Shown here piece by piece: positions 1 to 11,137 of a stretch of DNA of 64,000 bases (within the stretch, counting starts at the first letter, position 1; each line of letters starts with the position of its first letter). Source of the stretch: Pomphorhynchus laevis (lineage: Eukaryota > Acanthocephala > Palaeacanthocephala > Echinorhynchida > Pomphorhynchidae); contig WNNJ02001852.1 of NCBI GenBank assembly GCA_012934845.2, forward strand, positions 1 through 64,000, given 5' to 3'. The notes beneath the pieces are model-generated. The model was not told the DNA's origin. It saw nothing but the letters and a program-made list of their open reading frames with translations, and did no database searches. Made by a program: the position numbers and the translations under genes.

Positions 1-2640
1 CTATCTCTCGTAGTCATCGTGGCTTCGAATAGTGTGGTCTCTGGGACATTCTGTAAGGTTGGTTCAGAAATTACTAGTCAACGTTTTGAAGTTGACTCAT
101 TAATTCATCCCTAATTGCATTATGTCGTACAAAAGTCATTCCTCCAATTACATTCCTCTGATGTGGGCTATTTCGGGACTTGCTCCAATTCACACCTCCC
201 TTCCCTATTCATAGTATTCCAATCGTATCGAGTAACAAGGGCGTCCTGGAACTCTTGACTATTGAGAAACAAATCTTTTGCCTCATGACTATTGTTGAGC
301 CACGATGAAGCTCATATTTTGCTTTCATTTTCGAGAATCGTAGCGAGGTCTCTTGTTGATGATTCTATAATGATCTCTCTCCGTCTAGTTTCTTCTATAT
401 TATTTTCAATTTTCATTTTTTAATATCTTTTTGTTGACTCTCTAATTCGTCACCGGTGACCTCATTCATTGCAGGTGCACAAATCCTTACTGAGTTGCGA
501 TATTCCATGCAGCTTTGTTTTGATGGGTTCCTGATTCTCAAACTTCCAAAGCGATTTGGAAAGGAATCTGACTCGATGTCATTTACAACATAGCCAAGCA
601 TCTCAGGCAATACATCGTTGAACAGTTTTAAGTGTGTGGAATCAAGCCATTCGTCTTTCGTGTCACAGGTTCGTTTGGTGTAAGATAATTTTGGTTGAAT
701 CGCTTTTGTTAGGAGGGTATAGCCTGCGAATGCCTCTTGATGACTGATTTCTCGAAGTTTCGCTAACTGATTCTTCCATTTTTCAACTGCTTCTGAACAT
801 TTGACATGTACGAACTCTGAGTTCCAAATGAAGCTGTCAAGATATCTAACACCATCTCTCTTTATTTAAACTCCTTCTTGGGTGAAAACATCTGTAGTCT
901 TTTCAGGAAAATTTAAGCAGGTAAGGATTGTGCATTTCCGAGGGTTGACGAAATATCCATAATGAGGTCCGCATTTTTGGAGTTCAATCCGAATTTTCTC
1001 AAGTTCCGCAATCGTACCCACACATCCCCCGTCATCGGCACACCAAACGTGTTTGGCTCCTGGGGCCACTCTTTGTAATCGATTTATCACGGGATTGATG
1101 CGAGGGCAAACGCTGCCATCGAAAGGGGATCACCCTGCGTAAATCCCTCTGTTGAGTGTAGTGTAGTCCCCCATTTACGACTAGGTCAGACGCTCGACCG
1201 TATGTGTTTATTAACATCACACGTAACGATGGACATACATGTTTGATATTCTCGAGCTCAAGTTTCCTATTGATGCAGTCAGTTAAAGGCATTCTTAGCG
1301 TCAATAAAGAGCAAACATGAGTCCGTTGAATTTTCGATCGCTTCTCGCATTGTATGAATTTCGCAACTTCTGTGCCACAGCGTTGACCGGCGCATAGCTG
1401 AAAGTTCCGGCAAACCGAGGTGATTTCTTTGTACACATGCCCGAGTATTACTCGCCATACTATTCTCCTTCAGATCTCTCCAATACTATCGGCCGAACTC
1501 CCGGTTTTTTGTCAAGAGGAACAAGACTGCTGGTTATGTATACCTCACGTCTAACAGGATCAATTTTTTCGGTAGATATTTTGATGGTAAACTCAGAAAT
1601 TTGGGAGGCCAACTTGTTCAAAGCCTCTGCATACCTGGTCAGATAGTTTCTCCAGCCGTTTGCGTAAACTCCAGATGGTCCCGCGGATCCTGTTGTGAGT
1701 CGCGCTGCATTGATCACATCGACTAAAGTTAAGTCACAGAATCTTATTTCGTGATGTTCTACTGGCCCTTCTATATCATGGTGGAGTACGAATTCCTCAT
1801 CTACTGGCTCAGAATCAGGATGAACCTCTTCAAGAAGTGATAATACAATTTGGTCGCCAATCATCTGTTCTAATTTCATGATCCCTTTACTAGGCTCAGA
1901 GTCCAGAGTTCGTGATGCTTTCCCTATTTTGTCATTTTTGACAAAGTTGATGACTTTATCTTGCATTTAGTGCTTCCACTTTCCGATTTCATCAGTTGTT
2001 GTTTTGTCATCTGGGAATATTTTGCTTCAGACATGATTTTCCACAGCTCCTAATTTTTTCATAGTGTAATTTTGCGAGCCAATGTTTTCCTTATGATATG
2101 GGTTTTGCGGCTCGGAATCTGTTGTAGAATAGGCTGGCACATTACAACTGCCAGTTTCAGGGGATCATTGACAGTTTGTTTATCCGTGTTAAAATTCACA
2201 AGGCATTCTGTTAGCATGTCCACAAATTCCTTGCTATCATTGCAAATTAGTAAGTCTAACAGATTTGGAATCAAGTGTCGTACCTCAGTATAAATCGTGT
2301 TAATAGTATTGGTGCTATCCGGGTTTAATCTCGATAAAAAATCTATTTTTACTAATGCAGAATCTTAATGTTATTGGTGAACGTCATTAATGTCATGTTG
2401 AAATGTAGAGTCCGTAGGCAGAAGCAGCCTCATCTGGCTATCACCATGTGGAGCTACATCATACAGTTTCGTTCGCCCTTGAATATCACCGATTTTACGA
2501 ATACAGTTCGGAGCCGTATAATTCAAACATGACTGTTTAGCTTTAGCGCAAGAGCATCGAATGCATTTGGCTGCAAGAGTATTGCAATTGCAACACTTGG
2601 TTATCGTAATTGGAACTCCTCGAGTCATTTCTGCGAGCGA
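1..2640 (-). mobile_element. RLE-type (R2-like) LINE, copy X1, decayed, runs off the window edge
   Basis: Read on minus from about 2628 this begins with a Cys-rich N-terminus (CCNCN, CIRCSCAKAKQSC, then C11 later), passes an RT entry motif (PLDKKPGVRPI near 1500) and reaches a catalytic YxDD-type box (WCADDGG near 1045). It continues through a thumb region (GSLRIRNPS, SVRICAP near 480-560) also seen in X2 and X4. Near 200-330 a stretch with SSWL and TRYDW matches the part that precedes the CxC zinc knuckle in X2, so the nuclease should lie left of base 1. Several frame breaks and stops interrupt it. The role of such proteins is target-primed reverse transcription of their own RNA. Naming it RLE-type depends on its better-preserved relatives X2 and X4. 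The exact clade is not assigned. Confidence 0.75.
2371..2628 (-). pseudogene. X1 N-terminal Cys-rich domain
   Basis: An 85-residue reading begins MTRGVPITITKCCNCNT and carries eight cysteines in a compact array (CCxC, CxxCxC, C, C). The array matches the starts of X3, X4, X5 and X6, so it is the conserved N-terminus of family X and probably binds zinc. It resembles cysteine-rich starts seen beside reverse transcriptases in other invertebrate genomes. Its nucleic-acid target is unknown. Confidence 0.65.
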
Positions 2641-2844
2641 AACCAGCGGAACTACTCACTGTCTATTACACCAATGCTGGAAAAGTTCGAATTCAACAAA
2701 AAGTTCGAATTCACTTCGTTATTTCGTTTCAATTTGCTATTACGTGGAATTAATTCCAGATAATTGTGTCTGTATCCAAATACTGATAAAAATACGGATA
2801 AAAGTGAATGTTTTTTTATATTGTATGTATTTATATATCTCAAA

Positions 2845-3990
2845 TGTATGTTAATAGAATAGAATTTATTTAGAGTGGCCTTTGTGGTGAATAGAACCAC
2901 TTACAGGCCCATTATAAAAATCAAAGACAAGTTCACGTCAGATGAATGTTTGAACTTGTATGTAGAGTTATTGAATTGATTGCGGCTGAAAGTGTTATTT
3001 TAGTTCGTTTGCAAGAAGTACGGCGATCAAGGAAGTTTTGAAGTGTTTAAGCGACGTCAATGATTTTGTGTCACGAGGAAGTTTGTTCCAAAGGCGTGGT
3101 GCAGCGATGGTGAATGCACGATATCCGTGATTACCGTTGTGACGTGGGACGAAAAGTTGTTGTTTGCGATTTATCATGATGTCATATGGAGGGTGGTGAT
3201 ATATTTTGTTGAATTTAGGCGGAGATTAAATGATTTTTTTTGCAAACGAATAACTCGGTTATTGTGAATTATAAATTTACGCGAAGGATCCGCCAAACAA
3301 TTTTCGTGTAATTGTTTCCTGAGTCATTTTAGTGCTTCCACCTCAGGAGGTGAGATATCCAGGCTTACATAAACGTTGTGAAATCGAGTCGATTCTCTCA
3401 TTTGTAGGCGTTGTTCAGAATTGACATGGTGGTTGCTTCATCAGATGTAACAAGTATCCACGGAGGAATATCTTGACGTTTTGCAGGGAGTCGGCGTAAA
3501 TGCAAACGACATGTGGATGCACAAGACACGTTCAACGATGCGATAAGATCCGATACTAAAGCAAGATCGTCTGATTAATTAGGTTGTCCACGTATTATTA
3601 TGTTTGACGAGCGCCGTTGTTGCCTATCACATGCTCGAATTATTGTTAAGGGAGATGTTGATTGACCATCGAATTGAGATGTTGCGAGTACTGAGCGAGT
3701 CACTTCTTTGCGGATAATAGATACGAACGTTTGACGAGGTATTGAGAACCCGGATTAAAAGTTGGCACTGAAGGCGAAGAAGTGAGATTGAGAGATTCTA
3801 TTCTTGCTTGTAAATCATTAATAGAGGAATTGGAGCTCGCTAACGACTGTTTTAAGTCGGATAATAACTTAGCGGAACATAACCCACACAGAAAATCTCG
3901 TGTGAATAATTCTCTGGAAACTTGGCGGGGAACTTTTACGGAAAATATATCGGACAATCCAACGCGGTACACTTTAAATCTTGTGAAACA
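2845..3990 (-). mobile_element. CR1/L2-like LINE (L), internally deleted remnant
   Basis: On minus, 3990 to 3290 reads as LINE ORF1: a coiled-coil stretch (DLKQSLASSNSSINDL), then NIIIRGQPN and a C-terminal part ending near WILVTSDEA, the usual layout of CR1/L2-type ORF1. At 3177-2995 comes the last part of an ORF2, with the signature AAPRLWNKLPRD followed by FKTSL. That signature is typical of the C-terminus of CR1/L2/Rex-type polymerases. The 3' end near 2850 has a short hairpin (GTGGT-loop-ACCAC around 2890-2910) and a TTCTATTCTATT-like tail. Most of the endonuclease and all RT motifs are missing, so this is a deletion remnant. Confidence 0.65.
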
Positions 3991-4320
3991 AACTCCCCTT
4001 GTGTGATAATAGGTGACAAGGATGGTAATACACAGTTTAGGATCTGAATAGCGCTAGCAGCAAGAGGAGGATTGAATTGCGACACAGAATCTCCAAAACG
4101 ATTCGTTGAGATGTCGTTGTAGCGTAATGTGGAATTTTCACTATTTAGAGGTAGATGGCTTTCTATAGATCGTGATCGGTTTATTTCTTTAGAATTACCG
4201 TTTTCGCAGTTTTGAGCAAATCAGTCCACGCAAGTACGACCAGCTTTAGCACAGATACAACCTCGACATATTGAGTTTTTACTGTTACAGGAACAGCAAC
4301 GTGAAGTAGACATTACTTGG
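3990..4320 (-). mobile_element. Family X 5' stub (X6): Cys-rich N-terminus
   Basis: On minus from about 4312 the reading starts MSTSRCCSCNSKN and continues CRGCICAKAGRTC, the family X cysteine array, followed by an in-frame stop and a decayed stretch up to the L ORF1. It may be a truncated X copy interrupted by, or next to, LINE L. The join between the two near 3990 is not sharp. Confidence 0.5.
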
Positions 4321-4324
4321 TTGG

Positions 4325-4860
4325 ATGTTCTTATTATTATTTTTAATTATTTTATTATTATTATTTTCACCAAAGACTTCATCCACACTAGTTTCTACCT
4401 TTGCAGCTGTCCCACCTTTATCCGTATATCTGCGCAGTATTCTTAATGTGGTCGAAACTGTTAATTATACTGCAAATCTAGAAATATTTAACAAGAAAGT
4501 ATCGGGGATTGATCCGGAACACTTATTAACGCCAGTTGCCTGTCAACAGCATTGGAAAAATTCATACAATTGTAAGCGGTCATTGGTTTTGGCGATTCTC
4601 TACTCATGGGTATCACGATAAGATTTGTCGTATACACATTCTTTTACGTTCGCGATCGTCGTGCTGTTCGTGCAAATTTTGTTATTTGGGGCATAGTATA
4701 TGACGAAGAGAAGATGCAATATATTGGAACAATGTCTAACATCAGCATCCGTTTAAATTGGATGTATTTGATTTATTGTAACTATATTTTCTTTCTTTTA
4801 TATTTTGTCGAAGCCGAGAGGCGCGATGGCAATAAATTTTCTCTTCATTATTATTTTATT
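4325..4860 (+). mobile_element. Decayed 3' end of LINE family Z (copy Z1)
   Basis: An (ATT)-rich stretch at 4325-4370 is followed by a decayed segment. Around 4600-4740 it aligns by eye with the C-terminal coding part of Z2 (5390-5500, the part reading FYTDITTSFVALAY). At 4813-4822 lies GCC-GAGA-GGC, then AATAAATTTT and an ATT-rich tail, matching the Z2 3' end. Two long readings at 4325-4621 and 4606-4983 are open but match nothing I recognise and are probably chance. Alternatively, part of 4370-4600 is unrelated. Confidence 0.4.
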
Positions 4861-4869
4861 AAAATGTGT

Positions 4870-5090
4870 ATCGATGTACGTGAGATCCATAATAATGGGA
4901 ACACAATATCAAATGACAGAAAATCGCACCGGAAACAATCCAGAAAGGATTGTTTTGCAATGATTTCGATTGACCATTATTAAAAATTTTAAATTTTGAA
5001 TCGAAAGGCCCATTAGTGGGAACCTTAATTGTATATGTTGTAGAGCTTAAGATATTATTTAAATAAATAAATTATATTTTATTATTTTGT
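4870..5090 (+). mobile_element. Family X 3' end fragment (X7)
   Basis: The segment carries the family X 3' hairpin GGCCCATTAGTGGGAACC at 5007-5024, followed about 40 nt later by an (AAAT)-rich tail (TAAATAAATAAATTA). The same order, hairpin, about 40 nt, then A/T microsatellite, ends X2, X4 and X5. Little coding sequence remains, so this is a 5'-truncated insertion. Confidence 0.5.
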
Positions 5091-5099
5091 TCTTATTAT

Positions 5100-5820
5100 T
5101 ATCTTTGACCTTACGACGGCTAATTTTGCGCAGATTGACAAATGTAAAGGCAAATTCATTAAGCGTGTTGTAGGCGTCTCTCTACAGTGCTCGACCACTG
5201 CGGTTTATGTTTTATCTAAAGTCGAGTTATGTACGGAGTATTTACGAAATATGATCAGAGCCCAAGATACGGTACATTATATTCAAAATAAAAAAGACTT
5301 TACAGATAAGGTTAGCAAGCAAGATCATCAACCGTACACTTCACCAGTTAATACGCAAACGAGTTGGCAGTTTCCGTGTGCTTCTAAACGCCTCCTCGTT
5401 TGGAGGTTTTTTTACACGGATATCACGACAAGTTTTGTCGCACTCGCATATCCGTCCATAAAGGTGGAGTTTCGTGTGTGTTTTTCCTGTGGTGATAGAT
5501 GTGAGTCTTTATCCCACGTATTTGAGTGTCCGGTGTTAGCGCAAAAATCTTTGAAGGAGATCGATGGGTTAAGTTTACGCCTAACTTGATAAACCTGCTA
5601 AATTTCTTTTTGCCTGTTGGGGACTAGCGATGGACTATCAAATATTGATATTATTTCAAATGAAGTCGTTGCTCAATGTTTTATTTAATTTCTTTCATTT
5701 GGCCAAGTCGATAAACGCAGTGCCCTAATAAATTTCCTTTACATTATTATTATTTTTATGCCCAAGCCGAAAGGCGGAGTGGCTTTAATAAATCACTACA
5801 TTATTATTATTATTAAAAAA
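5100..5820 (+). mobile_element. LINE family Z 3' region (Z2) with a doubled 3' end
   Basis: A reading from about 5140 to 5587 gives the C-terminal end of a non-LTR polymerase: KFIKRVVGV, a region of LLVWRFFYTD, then CFSCGDRC and HVFECP, a Cys/His arrangement common at LINE C-termini. The 3' end occurs twice in tandem. One copy (5690-5752, AAGTCGATAAACGC, decayed) and one at 5757-5818 with a clean GCC-GAAA-GGC hairpin each precede AATAAAT and an (ATT)n tail. The element is 5'-truncated. The clade (I, Crack or another) cannot be fixed from this fragment. Confidence 0.5.
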
Positions 5821-6651
5821 GTGTGATGCATGTTGCGTAAGACGACCGGAAGATCTAATAAATGTATGGTAGGATATAGTTACAATCGGTCCGCTATATG
5901 GATTTCATGTGAATGTAACAAAAAGTGAATTGCTAGTGCATAAAAGTCATATGCCCCATGTTAAAAAGATTTTCCGCAATGCAGGGATTTGCACGACTGA
6001 CGAAGACATCGTTCACTTGGCATCTCCGATAGGAACACACACATTCACAAAATTTCATTTAATCGATAGGGTAGCTAAATGGACAAAAATGGTTAAACAG
6101 TTATCTGAAATTGCGGAGATTGATGCTCAAATTGCATATAGCGCGTTTTGCTACGCTATACAACACAAGTAGAGTTACGTGATTCGGACGTGCAAGGTAG
6201 ATGTGGAGTGGTTTGAGCAGTTACGGAGTTCTATCTACAATGATTTGTTACCAAAATTTACTGGTCAAGGGGACATAACGGAAACTATGCGAATGGTCTA
6301 TTCGCTACCGTCAAGATGTGGCGGTCTGGGAATTCGAAATGACTATGACAATGCCGATAACATATATAGCCGATCGATAAGAATATGTGAACCCATCTTG
6401 CGTGGTATTAAAGGGCAAGAACTAACAATTTTACAAAGACAAATAAGTGAACAAATTTATAATGAAGCTAAACAAGATACTAAACGCAAAGTTGTACATA
6501 CGGTAGAATTATTGGATGAAAGGATAAATGTCTAATAGCATATGCATCAGAAAAGGGAGCTTCTTCGTGGCTAACGACAATACTAAACAATATATCTCAA
6601 TCAGTACTTGACACACAACAATTTATAGACGCCATATGTGTAAGATATAAT

Positions 6652-7353
6652 TTGCCGTTAAAAGATTGTAAAGCGCGCTGTGCGTGTGGTTCATTGTTTG
6701 ATCCATCACATGTTCTCTCATGTCGGACGGGAGGAACAACTATAATTAGACATGATATAATACGGAATGTCATTGCCGACGAAATAGGGGACATTTGTAA
6801 AGATGTGGAGCTTGAACCGGTTTTGAGGCCCGTACCGAACAATTACCATTTTGAAGTAGAAACCACAACGAGAGATGTGAACGCAAGATCAGACATATCA
6901 TGCCGTGGAATTTACGGTAGAGGATTGGTGCGGTCCTATTTGGACGTATGTATATTTAACACACTTGCACCTTCCTACATCGAGAAGTCACCGACCATGA
7001 GTCATACATACCACGCGAACAGGAAAATTGCAAAATATGCCCAACGCATTGTAGAGATTGAACGCTCGATATTCATCGCACTTACCTTTTCAACTGCTGG
7101 AGGAATTGGTTTCGAAGCGCATCAGTTACTTAAATGGATCGCACTTCAAAAGGCAATAAGGCATAAAACCAGTTATTCGACCTCTATCTCGATAATTAAG
7201 TCTATAGTGAGCATTGCACTGGCTCAAGCAGCTTCGATGTGTATACGCGCTACCCGAATACCTATGCGTGAGCAACTACATAGTAGAAGAGCTCAACACA
7301 CAAATATACAATCGCAGGAATTCGGTTCTTTCAAGAGCCAAGAATTCGATTGA
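6652..7353 (+). pseudogene. X2 zinc knuckle and restriction-like endonuclease domain
   Basis: This 233-residue open stretch is the best-preserved nuclease end of family X. The knuckle at residues 8-25 is followed by a helical segment, then Asp-rich R-S-D at about residue 82 and a second acidic strand, YLDVCIF, at about residue 100, the usual spacing for a PD-(D/E)XK core. The tail (VEIERSIFIALTFSTAGGIG and CIRATR) is shared with X4 and X5. In the cell it would nick the target DNA to prime reverse transcription. It lacks the RT part upstream, so it is not a working gene. Confidence 0.65.
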
Positions 7354-7406
7354 TATTTAATAAAACAATATTGTAACGGATCAATGTTTTGACTTTGTGG
7401 GCTACC

Positions 7407-7424
7407 GGCCCATTTGCGGGAACC
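7407..7424 (+). promoter_or_regulatory. Family X 3' UTR hairpin (X2)
   Basis: GGCCCATTTGCGGGAACC folds as CCC-loop-GGG and recurs in the same place, about 40 nt before the A/T tail, at 5007-5024, 19562-19579 (minus), 24580-24597 and 53606-53625. It is a candidate recognition element for the element's reverse transcriptase, inferred from conservation and position. Confidence 0.5.
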
Positions 7425-7464
7425 TACAGTTGTGATTATTAGTATTTTAAAAAAGTTTGATAAC

Positions 7465-7930
7465 TAATAAACATACAATAAAATAACATACAATTTTAAT
7501 ATACACAATCTAAAGTAAATACAATTAATATACACAATACATAAATACAACGATACGAGTTTTACAAACAATGCCACGTGGAAAACCGGACTCTGTGCTA
7601 AAGTGCTGTTCATGTAACGGGCAAGCGGTCAAATGCAAAGGATGCATATGCGCAAGAGAAATGCGACCATGTACTAACTGTTCTGTACAGGGATGCTGCA
7701 ATAAACTTGAGAGCTCTCTGCGTCCTACGACAAATATTGGTTCAACGTGCAATGACGTTGTAAATGCAGGAAGGATGGACACCCACAATGTACACGTCTG
7801 AAAGGATAAACGATCGATCGCTGAACTTGAACGATGAAGCATCGCTCTCTCTATATCGCTTCATAACGAGGGCCTACACTCAATAACCGACAAAAATAAT
7901 ACACCATATGAAGACTGATAAAATTTTTCC
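7465..7930 (+). mobile_element. Family X 5' end (X3), truncated on its 3' side
   Basis: A reading at 7571-7801 begins MPRGKPDSVLKCCSCNGQA and runs through CKGCICAREMRPCTNC, the family X cysteine array with all positions kept. The start ATG is favoured because X4 begins in the same way (MPKGKPSSLM). About 100 A-rich bases before it may be its 5' UTR. After about 7860 the reading decays. It stands directly behind the 3' end of X2 in the same orientation, so the two form a head-to-tail pair or one tandem unit. Confidence 0.6.
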
Positions 7931-7939
7931 CGAAGTTGC

Positions 7940-8560
7940 GCTATGGAAACAGAATTTGCTGAGATTACCAAGAACGTAAAGTCATCGTTAGAGAGAAGAA
8001 ATTTTAAATTAAAACCCATGAATGGGTTACATGATGTTTAAGACAATATCTCGGCAATGTCGGTGGGGGGAGACAAAACCAATGGGAATATATTGCCCAT
8101 TCTTCCCCTAAACGGGGCGAAAACTGGATACTTTAAAGTATAATTGAAGAGCGTTAATGTCTGTTTGCTCCAAGTGTGGAGGAAGATTAGTTATTTTTAA
8201 TGAAGCCATGATGGGCTTAGACGTTAGGCTACCAAACTTGGTGAGATTTTGATCAAAGAATTCTTTGTATGCATTTGCTAACTCTGAGGTGCAAATGAAA
8301 TTTTGATCTCCGTTTTGTAATACCTAAACGAGTGAAATAGTATTCTGTTACGATACTGTTCCGCAAAACTACGCTAGAAAAAATTGTATAATTTGTGCCT
8401 TTCTATAGGCTCTGAGAGTTTTATAATTATGAGATTTCTCAGCTTGGGTATGGGGGAAGTACCCCCTTGCCATCATAATCATAGGATAACAAATCACTCA
8501 CCTTTGGTGTAGATACAGTCAGCATTTCCTTAGAATTACCTGTTTTAATAATAAGGATTT
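7940..8560 (-). mobile_element. Family F LINE fragment (F0): part of ORF1
   Basis: On minus from about 8540, a decayed reading (STPKVSDLL, then LPPYP) matches the start of the family F ORF1, and from about 8290 to 8060 it matches the RRM-like part (ELANAYKEFFDQNLTKFG, then SLKITNLPP and GKNGQYIPIGF). The gap between these is out of frame. It lies directly downstream of copy A in the same orientation. Confidence 0.55.
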
Positions 8561-8669
8561 TCTTAATAAAAAAGAGATAACATGTTACACATAAAGGGAT
8601 AAATAAGTAAATTAGCTATAAAAAGTTAAGTCAACAGTGAGACTGCATATTCTTCATAATCACTTCTTC

Positions 8670-11133
8670 TCATTGCGTAGGCCTCAAATCCATGGGGATC
8701 TGAGCCCCCCAACCAATCCAACACGCCGCTTTCCGATTGAACCACCCGGGGTCTTTCACTCCCCGAAGAATCCAATCGGCGCGGACGATGCTGGGTAAGC
8801 GCGAGACAAGGAGCTTCAGAAACCTTAGTCTTTGCTCTGGGGGACGTCCTCTAGAGAAGAAGACTAATCCCGAGATAGCCCAGGTACCCCAAAGGCGCAC
8901 CTGGGTTTTCCCATTCAACGACAGATGCTGGGACCGTTTCAGAATCCAACTAGCTCGCTTCAGGATACGTTTGAGTCTATCTAGGTCGGCTGTAGCCGAC
9001 CAGTTCACCGAAACGGTGAACCCCAGGTATTTTACTCGACTTGTGAAGGTAGGGAGTGGTTCAGAGGCAAATATGGAGGAGAGCGCAGAGAGTGCTAGTC
9101 TCTTAAGTTTTTGCTTTGTCGCAGGGGAGCCATGAAAGACAACCACCTGCGATTTAGCGGAGTTTAGAATAAGATTGGACTTGGGTAACTGGTCTTTTAA
9201 TCTTAAAAAGAAACGGCTGATGTCTGAGACTACGTCTTTACACCTGCGTCCAGAAAACAGGGCTGTGGTGTCATCAGCGTACACCACTAGACGTTGCTGT
9301 CGTTTAAATATTTTGAATAGATTGATGGAGGCAGCAAGATATAAGATAGGAGAAAGGGGAACCTTGAGGCACACCCGTAATAGGGTAGAACTGACGCGCA
9401 TCAGGGTCATCATCATAGTAAAATCGCTTGGTATACAGCAGTATCTCCACCCTGTTAACAATTATTGCAGGCAACCCGAGGGACCTGAGAGAAGAGATAA
9501 CAAAAGGTATTGATATACGGTCAAATGCAGCGGAAAAATCAAGGAAAACAGCCACAACGAGTTGATGGCTATTTTCCCGACAGAACCGTTGCACCTCACC
9601 CACTGCTGAATGAACCGAGCGACTTTCGACGAACCCATGGAAACCGGGTGGGATTAAATTTCGCTTACTTAGATGATCGCGGATTCTACGCGCAAGCGCT
9701 TTTTCGTAGATCGAAACGAGGGAATTTTGAATCGAAATTGGCCGCAGGTCTTTAGGACATGAGACCGGATGCTTTTTTGGAATAAAAATTCTTTTGCTAA
9801 TGTTGATGCCGGCCACATTGGATGGGGTGGCTAATAGCATTGTTACGGCCACCTCCCTTCTTTGATCAGCTGTCAAAAGCTGACATACACGAGAAGAGAG
9901 TGGAGCGACGGAATTGGAGGTGCCCTGTAGAGGCCCCCAGGCGTTGAGAATATCTGGCACAGATAAGTCTCTACTCCTGAAGTCTCCCCAGAGCGGGATT
10001 GGTTGCGGTGATTGAGTGGCTCCATAATTATGTAGGGCTAGTGACTCCTCCAAAACTTTGTCAAGGCCTATACTACCGATCCACCCCACAGCCTTATCCC
10101 TCCAGCAAACAAACTTCTCCCTCTTGAATATCTTCCAGAAAGAAGACTGAGAAGGGTTAAGATGAGCGATACTCGCCCTATCCCTACTCAGCTGGAACCA
10201 GTATCTGGTGGGCCAGTACTCGTTCGAGATAGTCTGTTTGGCAGAAGAAGAGAGAGAAGAAAGGTTAAGTAGTCTAGCTAGGACCTTGAGTTTTGTCGGA
10301 GTGGGAAAAAAAACTCGACCTTTATAGGTTGTCGAGAGAAACGCTGTAGCTTGCGAAGAGAGATAGGAGTTAAATTCGGTTAAACTCTCATTACCAATTC
10401 GGGGAAAGCGTTGGATGGCTGCATGGAAGAAAGCCACTCTGATCGGATCAAAGTGGAATCTTCTTCGAAGCAGCGTATCCTCCTCTATCCGCCAACGAAT
10501 TAAATCATGAGAGGTGGACAGATGTTGACGCGATTGCTCGGTACAGAGGGGTTTAAACAACCACCTCTTATGTAGCAATAGTAAGTCGAGGAGTGAATTC
10601 GTTGATGTGCAATGAAAGGTTGGGGAGGCTGGTTTATGAATAAGATAACCGTTCCTGGCTCTGCGGAGGGCTGCATTAATCCAACGACCAGTTCTGTCGT
10701 TGAAGTCACCTAGTATCATGTCATAGCCGCCGTCAATAATCCCATCCAGAAGGTCACGGTTCTTGTGAATCTCCCCTGGACGAATGTAAACGTTGGCAAG
10801 ACTGATGCGTTTACCGTTCTTAACGAGTGAGACTACTAGACAAGACAGAACTGGACAAGAGTAATTTAGCAAGAGGGAAGATCTTAAAGAGCACTTAACT
10901 AAGGTCAAGAGTCCTTGAGAAGAAGAGGAATGAGGCGGGGTTATGTACGGAGTATAGTGTGAATAAATGTGCTTAGGGATAAATCGAGTAATGTCCTGGG
11001 GGAGACGGATAGACCGCATCTCCTGAAGGACTATGACATCTGCGTCTCTACCAGATAAAAGTCTAAGGGCAGAAGCACCTCCCGAATTCCACTGAAGAAT
11101 ATTCAGTGAAAAAGGCTCAGGCTTACTCACCAT
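8670..11133 (-). pseudogene. Copy A ORF2: APE endonuclease and reverse transcriptase, one frameshift
   Basis: About 820 codons in two overlapping readings (11133-9304 and 9461-8670). The endonuclease fills residues about 8-225: LQWNSGG, DVIVLQE, YIRPGE, ILGDFNDRTG, and STSHDLI near the end. The RT covers residues about 440-690: LRPISIQN, AVFLDFSAAFDRI, GVPQGS and VYADDTTALF with the catalytic Asp pair. The C-terminal tail ends in ADWILRG, then DPGWF and QIPMDL. A single missing base in the run after GVPQGSP shifts the frame. Otherwise all catalytic motifs are present. Its partner is ORF1 just upstream. Confidence 0.82.
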
Positions 11134-11137
11134 TGTG

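Larger units (their letters stand above)
5870..7460 (+). mobile_element. RLE-type LINE, copy X2, 5'-truncated, with nuclease domain
   Basis: The copy starts just after the polymerase catalytic box (LYGFHVN corresponds to HYGYFVN in X1). It then carries the thumb (5909-6535), a zinc knuckle near 6670 reading C-x-C-x7-H-x3-C (CACGSLFDPSHVLSC) and an RLE-like nuclease core near 6880-6960 (RSDISCRG, then YLDVCIF). The C-terminal tail (HTYHANRK, IVEIERS, CIRATR) closes the protein at 7353. A CCHC knuckle followed by a PD-like nuclease is the hallmark of R2-group elements. The reading is interrupted by stops near 6170 and 6535. The 3' UTR holds the family hairpin at 7407-7424. Only the C-terminal half was copied, as expected from incomplete reverse transcription. 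Confidence 0.78.

Noticed and set aside
4325-4983. Two host membrane proteins on plus
   Set aside because: The hydrophobic starts come from an (ATT)n tract, and the rest aligns with a decayed LINE Z 3' end and an X 3' end.
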